DNA from: Arthrobacter psychrolactophilus
Lineage (GTDB): Bacteria > Actinomycetota > Actinomycetes > Actinomycetales > Micrococcaceae
DNA length: 64,000 bases
Reading direction: 5' to 3'
Assembly: GCF_003219795.1 (NCBI RefSeq)
Contig: NZ_QJVC01000013.1
Span: 1 to 64,000, forward strand
Shown: piece after piece, positions 44,817-53,255 of the stretch
Layout of the letters: each line of letters begins with the position of its first letter
How positions within the stretch are numbered: the stretch's first letter is position 1
The notes under the pieces: model-generated
Told to the model about the DNA's origin: nothing
The model's input: only the letters and a program-made list of their open reading frames with translations
Database searches by the model: none
Translations under genes and position numbers: made by a program

Positions 44817-45808
44817 GTGATGCCGTGCAGCGCCGCGTGCTTGTGACAGGAACCAGCGGCCTCCTCGGCCGAGCGGTGGCGCAATTGCTACACGATCGCG
44901 GCTTCTTCGTGCGGACCCTGCAGCGCCGGGCAGTGGAGTCTCCCTGGGAATCGGTTCAGGGTTCCGTTGTGGATCCCGATGTAACTGCCCGCGCGGTCGC
45001 CGGGATGGATGCCGTGGTGCATTTGGCGGCGAAGGTTTCCTTCACGGGCGCATGGGAAGATTTTGTCACCACCAACATTGTCGGCACGCGACAGCTTCTC
45101 ACCGCTGCACAACATGAGGGCCTTCGCGACTTCGTTTTTGTCTCCTCACCCTCCGTGGCGCACTTTGGCTCCTCTATTGTTGGAGCCCCGGCCGGTACCG
45201 CGAATCCAGCACTAGCCCGGGGCAGCTATGCCCGCTCCAAGGCTGCTGCCGAGGAGATCGCCCTCGCGGAGGACTCCCCCGAATTTCGGGTCACCGCCAT
45301 CCGACCGCATGTTGTGTGGGGCCCCGGCGATACTCAGCTCGTGGAACGCGTGGTGGAACGTGCACGCGCAGGACGGTTGCCGCTGCTCGATGGCGGCCGC
45401 GCCCTCATTGACACCACCTATGTGGACAACGCGGCCGAGGCAATTGTGCGCGGGCTCGAACGGATGGACTACGCCCATGGCCAGGCATTGGTCGTCACGA
45501 ACGGCGAACCGCGTCCTGTGGGCGAATTGATCGCCGGGATTTGCGCCGCTGCCGGCGTGCAGGCACCTGGCTATTCGGTGCCTGGCTGGTTGGCCCGTGG
45601 CGCCGGATCTCTCATTGAGAAGGCCTGGCTGGCTGCCGGATCACGCGGCTGGGTCCACGATGAACCTCCCATGACACGTTTCCTGGCCGAACAGCTCTCC
45701 ACCGCTCACTGGTTCGATCAGCGCTACACGCAGGCGGTCTTGGACTGGACGCCAGCTGTTTCCTTGGATGAGGGTCTGGCCCTGCTGGCTCAGTACTACC
45801 GCCGCTAG
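44813..45808 (+). CDS. oleD: OleD, NAD(P)-dependent 2-alkyl-3-ketoacid reductase
   Basis: A 331-residue extended short-chain dehydrogenase of the 3-beta-HSD type: VLVTGTSGLLGRAVAQLL nucleotide-binding motif, HLAAKVSFTGAWEDF, active-site YARSKAAAE (YxxxK) and IRPHVVWGPGD. In the Ole pathway it reduces the OleA ketoacid to the beta-hydroxy acid used by OleC. The start is GTG sharing bases with the oleBC stop, which indicates coupling. Confidence 0.92.
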   Translation: MSDAVQRRVLVTGTSGLLGRAVAQLLHDRGFFVRTLQRRAVESPWESVQGSVVDPDVTARAVAGMDAVVHLAAKVSFTGAWEDFVTTNIVGTRQLLTAAQHEGLRDFVFVSSPSVAHFGSSIVGAPAGTANPALARGSYARSKAAAEEIALAEDSPEFRVTAIRPHVVWGPGDTQLVERVVERARAGRLPLLDGGRALIDTTYVDNAAEAIVRGLERMDYAHGQALVVTNGEPRPVGELIAGICAAAGVQAPGYSVPGWLARGAGSLIEKAWLAAGSRGWVHDEPPMTRFLAEQLSTAHWFDQRYTQAVLDWTPAVSLDEGLALLAQYYRR

Positions 45809-46197
45809 TCGGCGATTCGGCACCAGCTGACGGAGCGACGCCCACCGCACCGTAAGAAGTGGCCAGGCTACTTTTGTTAAGCAGCTCCTGCGGGTGTTGC
45901 CTGACTCCGGAATTCTATTAAGCAGCTCCTGCGGGTTACCGCGCCGCGCACCCGCGGGAGCTGCTTAACAGAATGATGTCCCGTTCCCACACCCACAGGA
46001 GCTGCTTAACAGATCCGCTTTCCGTGCTTGCACCCACAGGAGCTGCTTAACAGATCTGCTTTCCGTGCTCATGCGGAAGAAATCGGCCAGTAACAGGGTA
46101 AATAAGCCACTGCGCCGGGAAGACTGTGAGCGGCACGCCGCCTAAGTTCAGGATTACCGCAACTCAACCAGAAGCGACCGCGTCCCGTAATCTGCGG
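45809..46197. other. Intergenic region between convergent oleD and arsR, repeat-rich
   Basis: About 390 bp without a gene. Its centre (45875-46071) holds five copies of a 19-bp element in two orientations, described separately. The flanks (45809-45874 and 46072-46197) show nothing recognisable. Confidence 0.7.
45875..46071. repeat. REP/BIME-like repeat cluster
   Basis: Core TTAAGCAGCTCCTGCGGGT. Two copies on the plus strand begin near 45875 and 45916. Three inverted copies, ending TGCTTAACAGA, lie at 45949-45972, 45990-46013 and 46031-46054. Copies 2 and 3 form a hairpin at 45912-45974 with about 25 bp of stem and two mismatches. Copies 4 and 5 lie in a 41-bp tandem duplication (45990-46030 and 46031-46071, nearly identical). 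This layout is that of bacterial interspersed mosaic elements. Confidence 0.85.
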
Positions 46198-46548
46198 CTA
46201 TAGTCCCAAGATGCGCGCGGATGCAGCCTCGAGCGCTCCGGGGACCAGTGAGTAGTACGCCCAGGTGCCTCGCTTCTCCCGCTCTAGCAAGCCAGCATCA
46301 ACCAAGATCTTGAGGTGGTGGGACACCGTCGGCTGACCCAGATCCAAGGGTTCGGTGAGGTCGCATACGCAAGCCTCTCCGCCGTCGCCGGCCTTCACGA
46401 TCGAGAGCAGCCGCAGGCGGTTCGGGTCCGAAAGCGCTTTGAGGACGCGCGCCGATTCCTGAGCATCAACCGCGTTGAGCACGGGCTGGCTACTGGGTTC
46501 GCAGCAGAGCTGGGCGGGATCTGTTTCGACGGTTAGTGCAGTGGTCAT
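46198..46548 (-). CDS. arsR: ArsR-family arsenite-responsive repressor (CgArsR type)
   Basis: A 116-residue winged-helix repressor. It has an N-terminal CC pair at residues 15-16 (QLCCEPSS) and the helix-3 motif EACVCDLTEPL with Cys 60 and 62. This matches the arsenite site of the Corynebacterium glutamicum CgArsR, which uses Cys15, Cys16 and Cys55. DNA-binding helix: LGQPTVSHHLKILVDAGLL. Start ATG 46548 chosen over one nine codons upstream. Divergent from the ACR3 gene. Confidence 0.93.
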   Translation of the reverse strand: MTTALTVETDPAQLCCEPSSQPVLNAVDAQESARVLKALSDPNRLRLLSIVKAGDGGEACVCDLTEPLDLGQPTVSHHLKILVDAGLLEREKRGTWAYYSLVPGALEAASARILGL

Positions 46549-46565
46549 GTACCCATTATGCCCAT

Positions 46566-46622
46566 AGATTGACAATTATCGATATAGCGAGAAATACTTG
46601 CTGTATCGACAGTCATCAATCT
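46566..46622. promoter_or_regulatory. Ars divergent promoter and ArsR operator
   Basis: Two imperfect half-sites in inverted orientation, AGATTGA-N6-TCGATA (46566-46584) and TATCGA-N6-TCAATCT (46604-46622), span the region. TTGACA at 46569-46574 can act as the plus-strand -35, and TTGATG on the minus strand as the arsR -35, so repressor binding would cover both promoters. Confidence 0.6.
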
Positions 46623-46646
46623 TAAGCTGAACTGGCTAGGAGCCTT

Positions 46647-47726
46647 GTGAGTATCAAGACCATCAACCCCTCCACATCTGGAGAAGCCGCCGTTGTCGGC
46701 AAGCTCTCCACGCTGGACCGGTTCCTGCCGGTATGGATCATCGCCGCCATGGCCCTTGGCCTCTTGCTGGGCAAATTCATCCCCGGATTGAATTCAGCAT
46801 TGGATACGGTGAAGGTCGGGTCAGTGTCCCTGCCGATCTCGATTGGCTTGCTGGTCATGATGTACCCGGTGCTTGCGAAGGTTCGTTATAACGAGACCGG
46901 CAAAGTCTTGACCGACCGGAAGCTGATGATCACCTCGCTGATCATCAACTGGGTGGCGGCTCCGGCGTTCATGTTCGCCCTCGCCTGGATTTTTGTGCCC
47001 GATCTGCCCGAGTACCGAACGGGCCTGATCTTCGTTGGTCTGGCCCGCTGTATCGCCATGGTCATGATCTGGAATGATCTGGCTTGTGGTGACCGAGAAG
47101 CCGCCACGGTGCTGGTGCTGATCAACTCCGTCTTTCAGGTCTTCGCCTTCGGCGCCTTGGGCTGGTTCTACCTGCAAGTACTGCCGGGCTGGTTGGGACT
47201 TCCGACGACGTCTGCTGACTTCTCCTTCTGGGCCATCACCGCGTCGGTACTGATATTCCTCGGCATCCCGCTACTGGCCGGATTCCTGACCCGGGCGATC
47301 GGCGAGAAGGCCAAGGGCCGCGATTGGTACGAGGATAAATTCCTCCCCAAGCTCGGCCCGTGGGCCCTCTACGGCTTGCTGTTCACGATTGTTCTGCTGT
47401 TCGCTCTTCAGGGTGGCTCCATCACGTCCAAGCCGCTGGATGTGGCCCGAATCGCCGTACCCCTCTTGGTGTACTTCATCGTCGTCTTCGGCTTCAGTAT
47501 GATCATTGGCCGGGCCCTGAAGCTCGGCTACGCGAAAACCACCACCTTGGCGTTCACCGCCTCTGGTAACAACTTTGAGCTCGCCATCGCCGTCGCCATC
47601 GGCACCTTCGGTGTCACGAGCGGCCAGGCCCTGGCCGGCGTCGTCGGCCCTCTCATTGAGGTGCCCGTTCTGGTCGCCCTGGTCTATGTCGCCCTGTGGG
47701 CCCGCAAACGATTCTTCGCCAACTAA
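46647..47726 (+). CDS. acr3: ACR3-family arsenite efflux permease
   Basis: A 359-residue membrane protein with ten predicted segments. Motifs: LPISIGLLVMMYPVLAKVRY, GLARCIAMVMIWNDLACGD containing the catalytic Cys of ACR3 pumps, and TLAFTASGNNFELAIAVAIG. It exports As(III) using the proton gradient. The start is GTG with GGAG upstream. First gene of the plus-strand ars operon. Confidence 0.95.
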   Translation: MSIKTINPSTSGEAAVVGKLSTLDRFLPVWIIAAMALGLLLGKFIPGLNSALDTVKVGSVSLPISIGLLVMMYPVLAKVRYNETGKVLTDRKLMITSLIINWVAAPAFMFALAWIFVPDLPEYRTGLIFVGLARCIAMVMIWNDLACGDREAATVLVLINSVFQVFAFGALGWFYLQVLPGWLGLPTTSADFSFWAITASVLIFLGIPLLAGFLTRAIGEKAKGRDWYEDKFLPKLGPWALYGLLFTIVLLFALQGGSITSKPLDVARIAVPLLVYFIVVFGFSMIIGRALKLGYAKTTTLAFTASGNNFELAIAVAIGTFGVTSGQALAGVVGPLIEVPVLVALVYVALWARKRFFAN

Positions 47727-47757
47727 CACCCTCCACCAATTCAAGGAGCCTGAACTT

Positions 47758-48177
47758 ATGAGCACGACCGAAATCACCAAGAAGCCCTCCGTCCTGTTCG
47801 TCTGCGTGCACAACGCCGGACGCTCCCAGATGGCCGCCGCCTACCTCACCACCCTTTCCAACGGGGCCATCGAGGTCCGTTCAGCAGGGTCTCAACCGGC
47901 CGCATCGGTCAACCCCGCCGCGGTGGAGGCCATGGCCGAAGACGGTATCGACATGTCTGCCGAGATCCCCAAGATCCTCACAACAGAAGCGGTGAAGGAA
48001 TCCGACGTCGTGATCACCATGGGCTGTGGCGATACCTGCCCGATCTTCCCCGGCAAGCGTTACGAAGACTGGGAACTTGAAGACCCCGCCGGGCACGGCG
48101 TAGAGTCTGTTCGCCCGATTCGCGACGACATCAAGGCTCGCATTCAGGCCCTCATCACCGATCTCCTGCCCGCCTAG
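47758..48177 (+). CDS. arsC: Arsenate reductase, thioredoxin-coupled type
   Basis: A 139-residue low-molecular-weight phosphatase-fold reductase. P-loop VCVHNAGRSQMAAA (CxxxxxRS) carries the nucleophile Cys; a redox pair is present in TMGCGDTCPIFPG. This three-Cys pattern fits a thioredoxin-recycled arsenate reductase. Start ATG 47758 follows AAGGAG. It lies 31 bp after acr3. Confidence 0.93.
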   Translation: MSTTEITKKPSVLFVCVHNAGRSQMAAAYLTTLSNGAIEVRSAGSQPAASVNPAAVEAMAEDGIDMSAEIPKILTTEAVKESDVVITMGCGDTCPIFPGKRYEDWELEDPAGHGVESVRPIRDDIKARIQALITDLLPA

Positions 48178-48248
48178 CCCACATCCTAGCCGGGCATCCG
48201 AAACCCCCTACGACACCGGTTGTGAATTTCTCAAGAAGGACCACGCAC

Positions 48249-49754
48249 ATGACGAACCAACGAAACGATCTGCCAGTTGCCATCATCGGCGCAGGCCCGG
48301 TAGGTCTGGCCACGGCCGCGAACCTGATCGAACGTGGACTCACGCCCCTCATCTTTGAAAAGGGTTCCGAGGTGGGTGCCGCCATTCGCACGTGGGGGCA
48401 CATTCGTCTGTTCTCGTCATGGGAGCACAATATTGATCCGGCCTCGCGGCGCCTGCTCGAGCCCACCGGTTGGACCGAGCCCCGCCTGACATCGTTGCCC
48501 TACGGTGCCGAGCTCGTCGATCGGTACCTGAAGCCGCTGGCCGACATTGCCGCTATCCGCTCTGCGCTCCACACCTCCTCCACGGTGACCGCGGTGACCC
48601 GGGTCGGCATGGACAAGACTCACTCCCGGAACCGTGATGAGCAGCCCTTCTTGGTCCGTGTCGAGAGCACCGACGGCACCGTGACCGATCACCATGTGCG
48701 CGCCGTGGTCGACACTTCCGGCACCTGGGCGCAGCCCAATCCCCTCGGCCAGGCCGGTCTTGCCGCTCCCGGAGAGACCGAAGCCATCAAGGCGGGCCTC
48801 ATCACCGAGCCGCTGCCGGACGTCACCGGCACGGATCGTGCCCGATTCGTTGGTCAGCATGTCTTGGTTATCGGCGCCGGCCATTCAGCGGCCAACACCC
48901 TCCTCTCCTTAGGACAGCTCGCCAAGAACGAGCCCGGCACCCGGATCAGCTGGGCGGTGCGTGGCTCGGATGCCTCACGACTCTACGGTGGTGGAGATCT
49001 GGATGGACTGCCGGCCCGTGGTCAGCTCGGCTCTCGCCTCCGCAAATTGGTCGAGGACGGACACATCGAACTGCACACGTCCTTCACCACGATCTCCTTC
49101 ACTGTCGGCGATGGCTTGGCCGTCACCGGTTCCACTCCGGACGGGGACGTCACCCTCGAGGTGGATCTGCTGATCCCTGCTACCGGCTTCCGTCCTGACC
49201 TGGATATTCTGCGTGAGATCCGTTTGGAACTGGATCCCATCGTGGAGGCTCCTCGCGACCTTGGCCCCTTGATTGATCCCGAGTTCCATTCCTGTGGCAC
49301 GGTCCCGGCCCACGGTGCCAAGGTCCTAGCTCACCCGGACAAGGACTTTTACATTGCCGGCATGAAGTCCTACGGACGGGCTCCCACCTTCTTGCTCGCT
49401 ACCGGCTACGAGCAGGTGCGCTCCATCGTCGCAGCCTTGGCCGGCGACCAGGCTGCCGCCAACCAGGTGCACCTGGAATTGCCTGAAACCGGAGTCTGCT
49501 CCACCGATTTGGGTGGCAGCTGCGATCTCCCAGCAGTCAGTGGTGCGGAACAAAGCGACGCCGCGGATTCCTGCTGCGGCACCCCTGAACCTGTTCTGAT
49601 TGAGCTGCCTATGGCTGACGGATGCTGCTCATCGCCCGCAGAAGCTGCACCTACGCAGGAGCAGCCGGTCGCGTGCTGCTCTACTCCGGAACCCGTGATG
49701 ATGGGAATTCCCACTGGACTGGCTCATGGCCGCTCCGCTAGCATCACCGACTAG
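48249..49754 (+). CDS. ArsO-like flavoprotein with a Cys-Cys-rich tail
   Basis: A 501-residue FAD/NAD(P)-dependent oxidoreductase. FAD motif VAIIGAGPVGLATAANLIERG, then the NADP motif VLVIGAGHSAANTLLSL, then LLIPATGFRPDLD, as in flavin-containing monooxygenase-like proteins. The last 80 or so residues are a tail with single Cys in GVCSTDLGGSCD and three CC pairs: DSCCGTPEPV, DGCCSSPAEA and VACCSTPEPV. A monooxygenase called ArsO is known from a Streptomyces ars cluster; the tail is the odd feature. It sits between two arsC genes. Confidence 0.82.
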   Translation: MTNQRNDLPVAIIGAGPVGLATAANLIERGLTPLIFEKGSEVGAAIRTWGHIRLFSSWEHNIDPASRRLLEPTGWTEPRLTSLPYGAELVDRYLKPLADIAAIRSALHTSSTVTAVTRVGMDKTHSRNRDEQPFLVRVESTDGTVTDHHVRAVVDTSGTWAQPNPLGQAGLAAPGETEAIKAGLITEPLPDVTGTDRARFVGQHVLVIGAGHSAANTLLSLGQLAKNEPGTRISWAVRGSDASRLYGGGDLDGLPARGQLGSRLRKLVEDGHIELHTSFTTISFTVGDGLAVTGSTPDGDVTLEVDLLIPATGFRPDLDILREIRLELDPIVEAPRDLGPLIDPEFHSCGTVPAHGAKVLAHPDKDFYIAGMKSYGRAPTFLLATGYEQVRSIVAALAGDQAAANQVHLELPETGVCSTDLGGSCDLPAVSGAEQSDAADSCCGTPEPVLIELPMADGCCSSPAEAAPTQEQPVACCSTPEPVMMGIPTGLAHGRSASITD

Positions 49755-49834
49755 GAGCAGGCACCAGACATGACGGCGAGCTGGTCGGTTTCACTTACTG
49801 CAAGGTTCGTGAATCCGGCTAGTAATCCGACCGA

Positions 49835-50296
49835 GTGAACCCAGCGACCTCCACGACCGAAAGAAGATCTACATTGCGCACCAAACCAGGCGTCCTCTTC
49901 GTATGTGTGAAAAACGGAGGGAAGTCCCAGATGGCCGGTGGACTCATGCGCCATCTCGCGGGTGACAACGTCACCGTCTACACCGCCGGCACCAAGCCCG
50001 GCCCATCACTCAATGCCCAATCTGTCGAATCCCTGGCCGAACTGGGGATCGATATCTCAGGCGAGCGTACCAAAGCCATCACGGCTGACATGCTTGCCGA
50101 TGTGGGCCTGATCATCACTCTCGGTAATGAGGCCGTCATCGAGCCGGTCGCCGGTATTGAAATACGCAACTGGAACACCGACGAGCCCTCCGAACGCGGC
50201 ATTGCAGGTATGGAACGGATGCGCCTTGTCCGCGACGATATCCAGGCCCGGGTGCAAGCCCTAGCGGCAGAGTTCAACGCCCAAAGCAACACATAG
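49835..50296 (+). CDS. arsC: Arsenate reductase, single-Cys (mycothiol-transferase-like) type
   Basis: A 153-residue low-molecular-weight phosphatase-fold protein. The P-loop reads VCVKNGGKSQMAGGLM, with Lys in place of the usual Arg, and no other Cys is present in the protein. This fits arsenate-mycothiol transferases such as C. glutamicum ArsC1/ArsC2, which form an arseno-mycothiol adduct resolved by mycoredoxin. GTG 49835 lacks a ribosome-binding site; a TTG at 49874 with AAGAAG upstream may be the true start. Confidence 0.85.
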   Translation: MNPATSTTERRSTLRTKPGVLFVCVKNGGKSQMAGGLMRHLAGDNVTVYTAGTKPGPSLNAQSVESLAELGIDISGERTKAITADMLADVGLIITLGNEAVIEPVAGIEIRNWNTDEPSERGIAGMERMRLVRDDIQARVQALAAEFNAQSNT

Positions 50297-50576
50297 TTCG
50301 ACGACATTGCCTTATCTCAGCGGCGCGCAATGTCGACCGACAGCTATTCCTAGCTTCCTGCGTAAAAACGCAACTAACGAACTATCCCAGATCCTTGACT
50401 CACCTTCGCCACATCAACTTTCCCGGGAAAAGCCAGCCCATCTAGCGATACCCGTGCAGGACGAATCCCAGTAGGCCACGCATGAGCTCCTGTGGTTCCA
50501 CCTCCGGCAGCTCTGACGAAGAGCTTATGCCCACAGAGCTCATCATCTTGATGGGTCATTGCTGAAGTGCCATGCT
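50297..50576. other. Intergenic region after the ars cluster
   Basis: About 280 bp. A minus-strand open frame (50374-50559) encodes a stretch around GGTTGAHAWPTGIRPARV that looks partly protein-like, but I find no family, start signal or neighbour to support it. It may be a decayed gene. Confidence 0.3.
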
Positions 50577-51113
50577 CTATTCGCCAGCGATCGCACCGTT
50601 TTCGCGAAGGTACTTGGCCAGCAATTCTCGCCCTGAAATCGAGGCGAAGGAATAGCAATCATAGACTGGCCGCTGCTCTTGAGCGTTTCGGCGCACGCCG
50701 TCATAGCTGAGTCCGCGGACCTCGCCCAGCCGGGCATCAAGATAATGGATCTCCTCGGGTGCCCATTTCCGCCAATCAAAGCAGTACTCAAAAGCAGTGA
50801 TTTTTTCTGCCATTAGGGCTTGATCGGTCTCATAGATGGCGAGCCCAATATCTACCGCACTGTAGTCAGCCTTCCGCGGCGAGAGATCAATCGTCATGTG
50901 CTGACACATCCCTTCGCAGGTCTTGGTGTCGGCGCGAAGTGACACTTCAAATCCAGTTTGCGACTGTGTAACCTGCTCCGAGATCGAGGCAAGATCTTCC
51001 TCCTCAAGCGTTCGAGGAGCTCCGAGCAAAGTACAACCGGCCACGGTTGCAAGGACTAACGGTAGGAGTACAACCCAAGGAGACCACCGTCTGCGAGCCG
51101 TCATTAAAACCAT
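50577..51113 (-). CDS. Hypothetical lipoprotein
   Basis: A 178-residue exported protein. Basic N-terminus, hydrophobic segment and lipobox VAGC (Cys about 27) indicate a lipoprotein. The mature part has Cys in TKTCEGMCQHMTIDLSP and EYCFDWRKW, and the end KYLRENGAIAGE. No family recognised. An ATG at 51104 is an equally possible start; no strong ribosome-binding site distinguishes them. Confidence 0.65.
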   Translation of the reverse strand: MVLMTARRRWSPWVVLLPLVLATVAGCTLLGAPRTLEEEDLASISEQVTQSQTGFEVSLRADTKTCEGMCQHMTIDLSPRKADYSAVDIGLAIYETDQALMAEKITAFEYCFDWRKWAPEEIHYLDARLGEVRGLSYDGVRRNAQEQRPVYDCYSFASISGRELLAKYLRENGAIAGE

Positions 51114-51163
51114 TTTCGTACAGTACCACCGCCGGCGAAGCGATGAACCCCAAGCTACGTGTT

Positions 51164-51493
51164 CTACGCGGATCCGCCCCGGAAGCGCAGGAACACCCAG
51201 CGAACAGCCAACAAGATAACGTACAAGCCCAATGCCCACATTGCCACGGCCCCATTCGAGGTGTTCAGGAATGACGTCAGTACCGGATGGGCCTCACTAA
51301 CAGCGGCTTCGAAGGACCACCACGTGTCACTCGAACGCACACTCGCCCCGCTTGAGTGCCGTACTCCACCCAGCGATCGAGCCAAGCCTGGATGCATCAG
51401 TGCATTCAAGAGCACCCCTAGCGCCAGCGGACCAACAAGGCACAGCAGAAAACTGATGCTGTGCCTTCGTCGAGGTCCCGCGCTCATTGGCAT
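51164..51493 (-). CDS. Hypothetical two-helix membrane protein
   Basis: A 109-residue protein with two hydrophobic segments, at about 13-33 (ISFLLCLVGPLALGVLLNAL) and 82-102 (AVAMWALGLYVILLAVRWVF), and a polar loop between. Its ATG is one base after the mutM stop (TGAAATG), which suggests translational coupling. A second Met two codons on is an alternative start. No family recognised. Confidence 0.55.
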   Translation of the reverse strand: MPMSAGPRRRHSISFLLCLVGPLALGVLLNALMHPGLARSLGGVRHSSGASVRSSDTWWSFEAAVSEAHPVLTSFLNTSNGAVAMWALGLYVILLAVRWVFLRFRGGSA

Positions 51494-51494
51494 T

Positions 51495-52421
51495 TCACCG
51501 TAACCGTTGGCACAGCGGGCAGAAATGTGAACCGCGGTTCATGAATGTCTCACGCTTGATGATCGTGCCACATCGCGGGCATGGTTCGCCGTCCCGGCCA
51601 TAAGCATTCAGCGAACGGGAAAAGTATCCAGAGGCTCCGTTGACGTTGACATAGAGAGAGTCGAAGCTCGTCCCGCCAGCGTCCAAGGCGCGAGACATGA
51701 CCTCACGAGCAGCCTCAATGATCCGCTCGGTATCTGGCCGTCGCATGGTCTCCGTGCGGCGCGCGTAATGCATCTTGGCGGCCCAGAGCGCCTCATCGGC
51801 GTAGATATTTCCAATACCAGAGACAAATCCCTGATCCAGCAAGGCACGTTTGAGCCCAGTCTTCCGAGCCCGCAGTTTTTGATGCAGGGCCTCCAAGTCA
51901 AAGAACGAATCCAAGGGGTCACGGCCAATGTGGGCGGCTTCTTCCGGGATGAGAGCCAGGCCCTGATCGCCAGTCATGCCGCAACCGCCGGGCTTACCGT
52001 CGGCTGTGGGAACCAGAGAGGTGATAAACATGCCGCCAAAGATGCGCTGATCAACAAAGCGCAATTCCTCGGGAGCATCGGCCCGAGGCGAAAAGGACAG
52101 CCGTACCTTGAGATGTTTTTCATGCGGCTGATCCGGAGACTCCACGAGCAACTGTCCACTCATGCCAAGGTGTGCCACGAGCGCAGTGTGTGGCTCTGCT
52201 CCTGAGGTCAGGGAATCACTCAACGGCATCCAGAGGAATTTTCCGCGACGGACAACGTCCAGCACGGTGGCACCCATAAGGTTTCCACGGAAATCTTCCA
52301 CGCCTAAGGCATGACGGCGGATCGATCGCGGATCGGGCACGGAGACATCCGTGATGCTTCGCCCGGCGATCCAGCGTTCCAGACCGCGGCGAACTACCTC
52401 TACCTCAGGCAGCTCCGGCAT
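51495..52421 (-). CDS. mutM: Formamidopyrimidine-DNA glycosylase
   Basis: A 308-residue base-excision enzyme for 8-oxoguanine. N-terminal catalytic Pro-Glu in [18 protein letters not shown]2TH region (GFVSGIGNIYADEALW) and a C-terminal zinc finger CPRCGTIIKRETFMNRGSHFC-PLC. Its ATG overlaps the rnc stop by one base. Confidence 0.96.
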   Translation of the reverse strand: MPELPEVEVVRRGLERWIAGRSITDVSVPDPRSIRRHALGVEDFRGNLMGATVLDVVRRGKFLWMPLSDSLTSGAEPHTALVAHLGMSGQLLVESPDQPHEKHLKVRLSFSPRADAPEELRFVDQRIFGGMFITSLVPTADGKPGGCGMTGDQGLALIPEEAAHIGRDPLDSFFDLEALHQKLRARKTGLKRALLDQGFVSGIGNIYADEALWAAKMHYARRTETMRRPDTERIIEAAREVMSRALDAGGTSFDSLYVNVNGASGYFSRSLNAYGRDGEPCPRCGTIIKRETFMNRGSHFCPLCQRLR

Positions 52422-53197
52422 TACACTCCGGAGGGAGCAGCAGCGTCGGAGGCGGCGGCGTCCTCAGAGACTGGAACCTCCGGACCGAACTTCTTCTGCA
52501 GCTCAACCCAACCAGCGGCGGCTGCAGTGCGCTCGGCTTCCTTCTTGGAGGGGCCGGTTCCGGTGCCATAGTGCACCCCGCCAATGATCAAGCGCGCGGT
52601 GAAGGAACGGTTATGGTCGGGACCAACACCGGTGATGTCGTAATTAATGGTGCCGAGGCGCTTGGCGGAGGAGATTTCCTGGATGTTAGTTTTCCAGTCG
52701 GTGCCTGCGCCGAGAACAGCAGAGTCGGCCAGCAAGGGCCCAACCAGACGCATGACCAGCTGACGGGCGACTTCGATGCCGTGCGTCAGGAAGGTTGCGC
52801 CGATGAGGGCCTCCATGGTGTCAGCCAGGATGGAGTCTTTGTTGCGACCCTTGGTCAGACGCTCACCTTGGCCGAGGTAAATAAATTCACCAACACCGAG
52901 GGAGCGGCCAATCGAAGCAAGGGCACGTGTGGAAACCACGGAGGAGCGGCGCTTGGCCAGGTCTCCTTCGGGAAGCAGTGGGTTATCGCGGTATAGCGCG
53001 TCGGTGACGGAAAAACCCAGAATGGAATCGCCCAGGAATTCAAGGCGCTCATTCGTGGGGATGCCACCATTTTCATAGGCGTAGGACCTATGTGTGAGGG
53101 CAAGACGAAGCGTCCCGGCATCAATAGTGACACCGAGACGCTTCAAAAGCAGTCTCTGCCCGTCCGTTAGTTCCGGTGATGGAATTTCTTCGGACAT
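52421..53197 (-). CDS. rnc: Ribonuclease III
   Basis: A 258-residue double-strand RNA endonuclease. The signature [14 protein letters not shown] and [12 protein letters not shown] carry the metal-binding acidic residues; a double-strand RNA-binding domain follows ([21 protein letters not shown]). The tail is Ala/Ser/Glu rich. It processes rRNA precursors and mRNAs. Usual actinobacterial neighbours rpmF and mutM flank it. Confidence 0.96.
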   Translation of the reverse strand: MSEEIPSPELTDGQRLLLKRLGVTIDAGTLRLALTHRSYAYENGGIPTNERLEFLGDSILGFSVTDALYRDNPLLPEGDLAKRRSSVVSTRALASIGRSLGVGEFIYLGQGERLTKGRNKDSILADTMEALIGATFLTHGIEVARQLVMRLVGPLLADSAVLGAGTDWKTNIQEISSAKRLGTINYDITGVGPDHNRSFTARLIIGGVHYGTGTGPSKKEAERTAAAAGWVELQKKFGPEVPVSEDAAASDAAAPSGV

Positions 53198-53255
53198 GAC
53201 TCTCCTGCTAAATATTAAACAATTCGAACGAACCTAATGGCCCGGACGGAAGTCT

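Noticed and set aside
45990-46071. Tandem 41-bp units considered as a CRISPR fragment
   Set aside because: Only two direct units with no variable spacers and no cas genes nearby; inverted copies next to them indicate a REP-type element.
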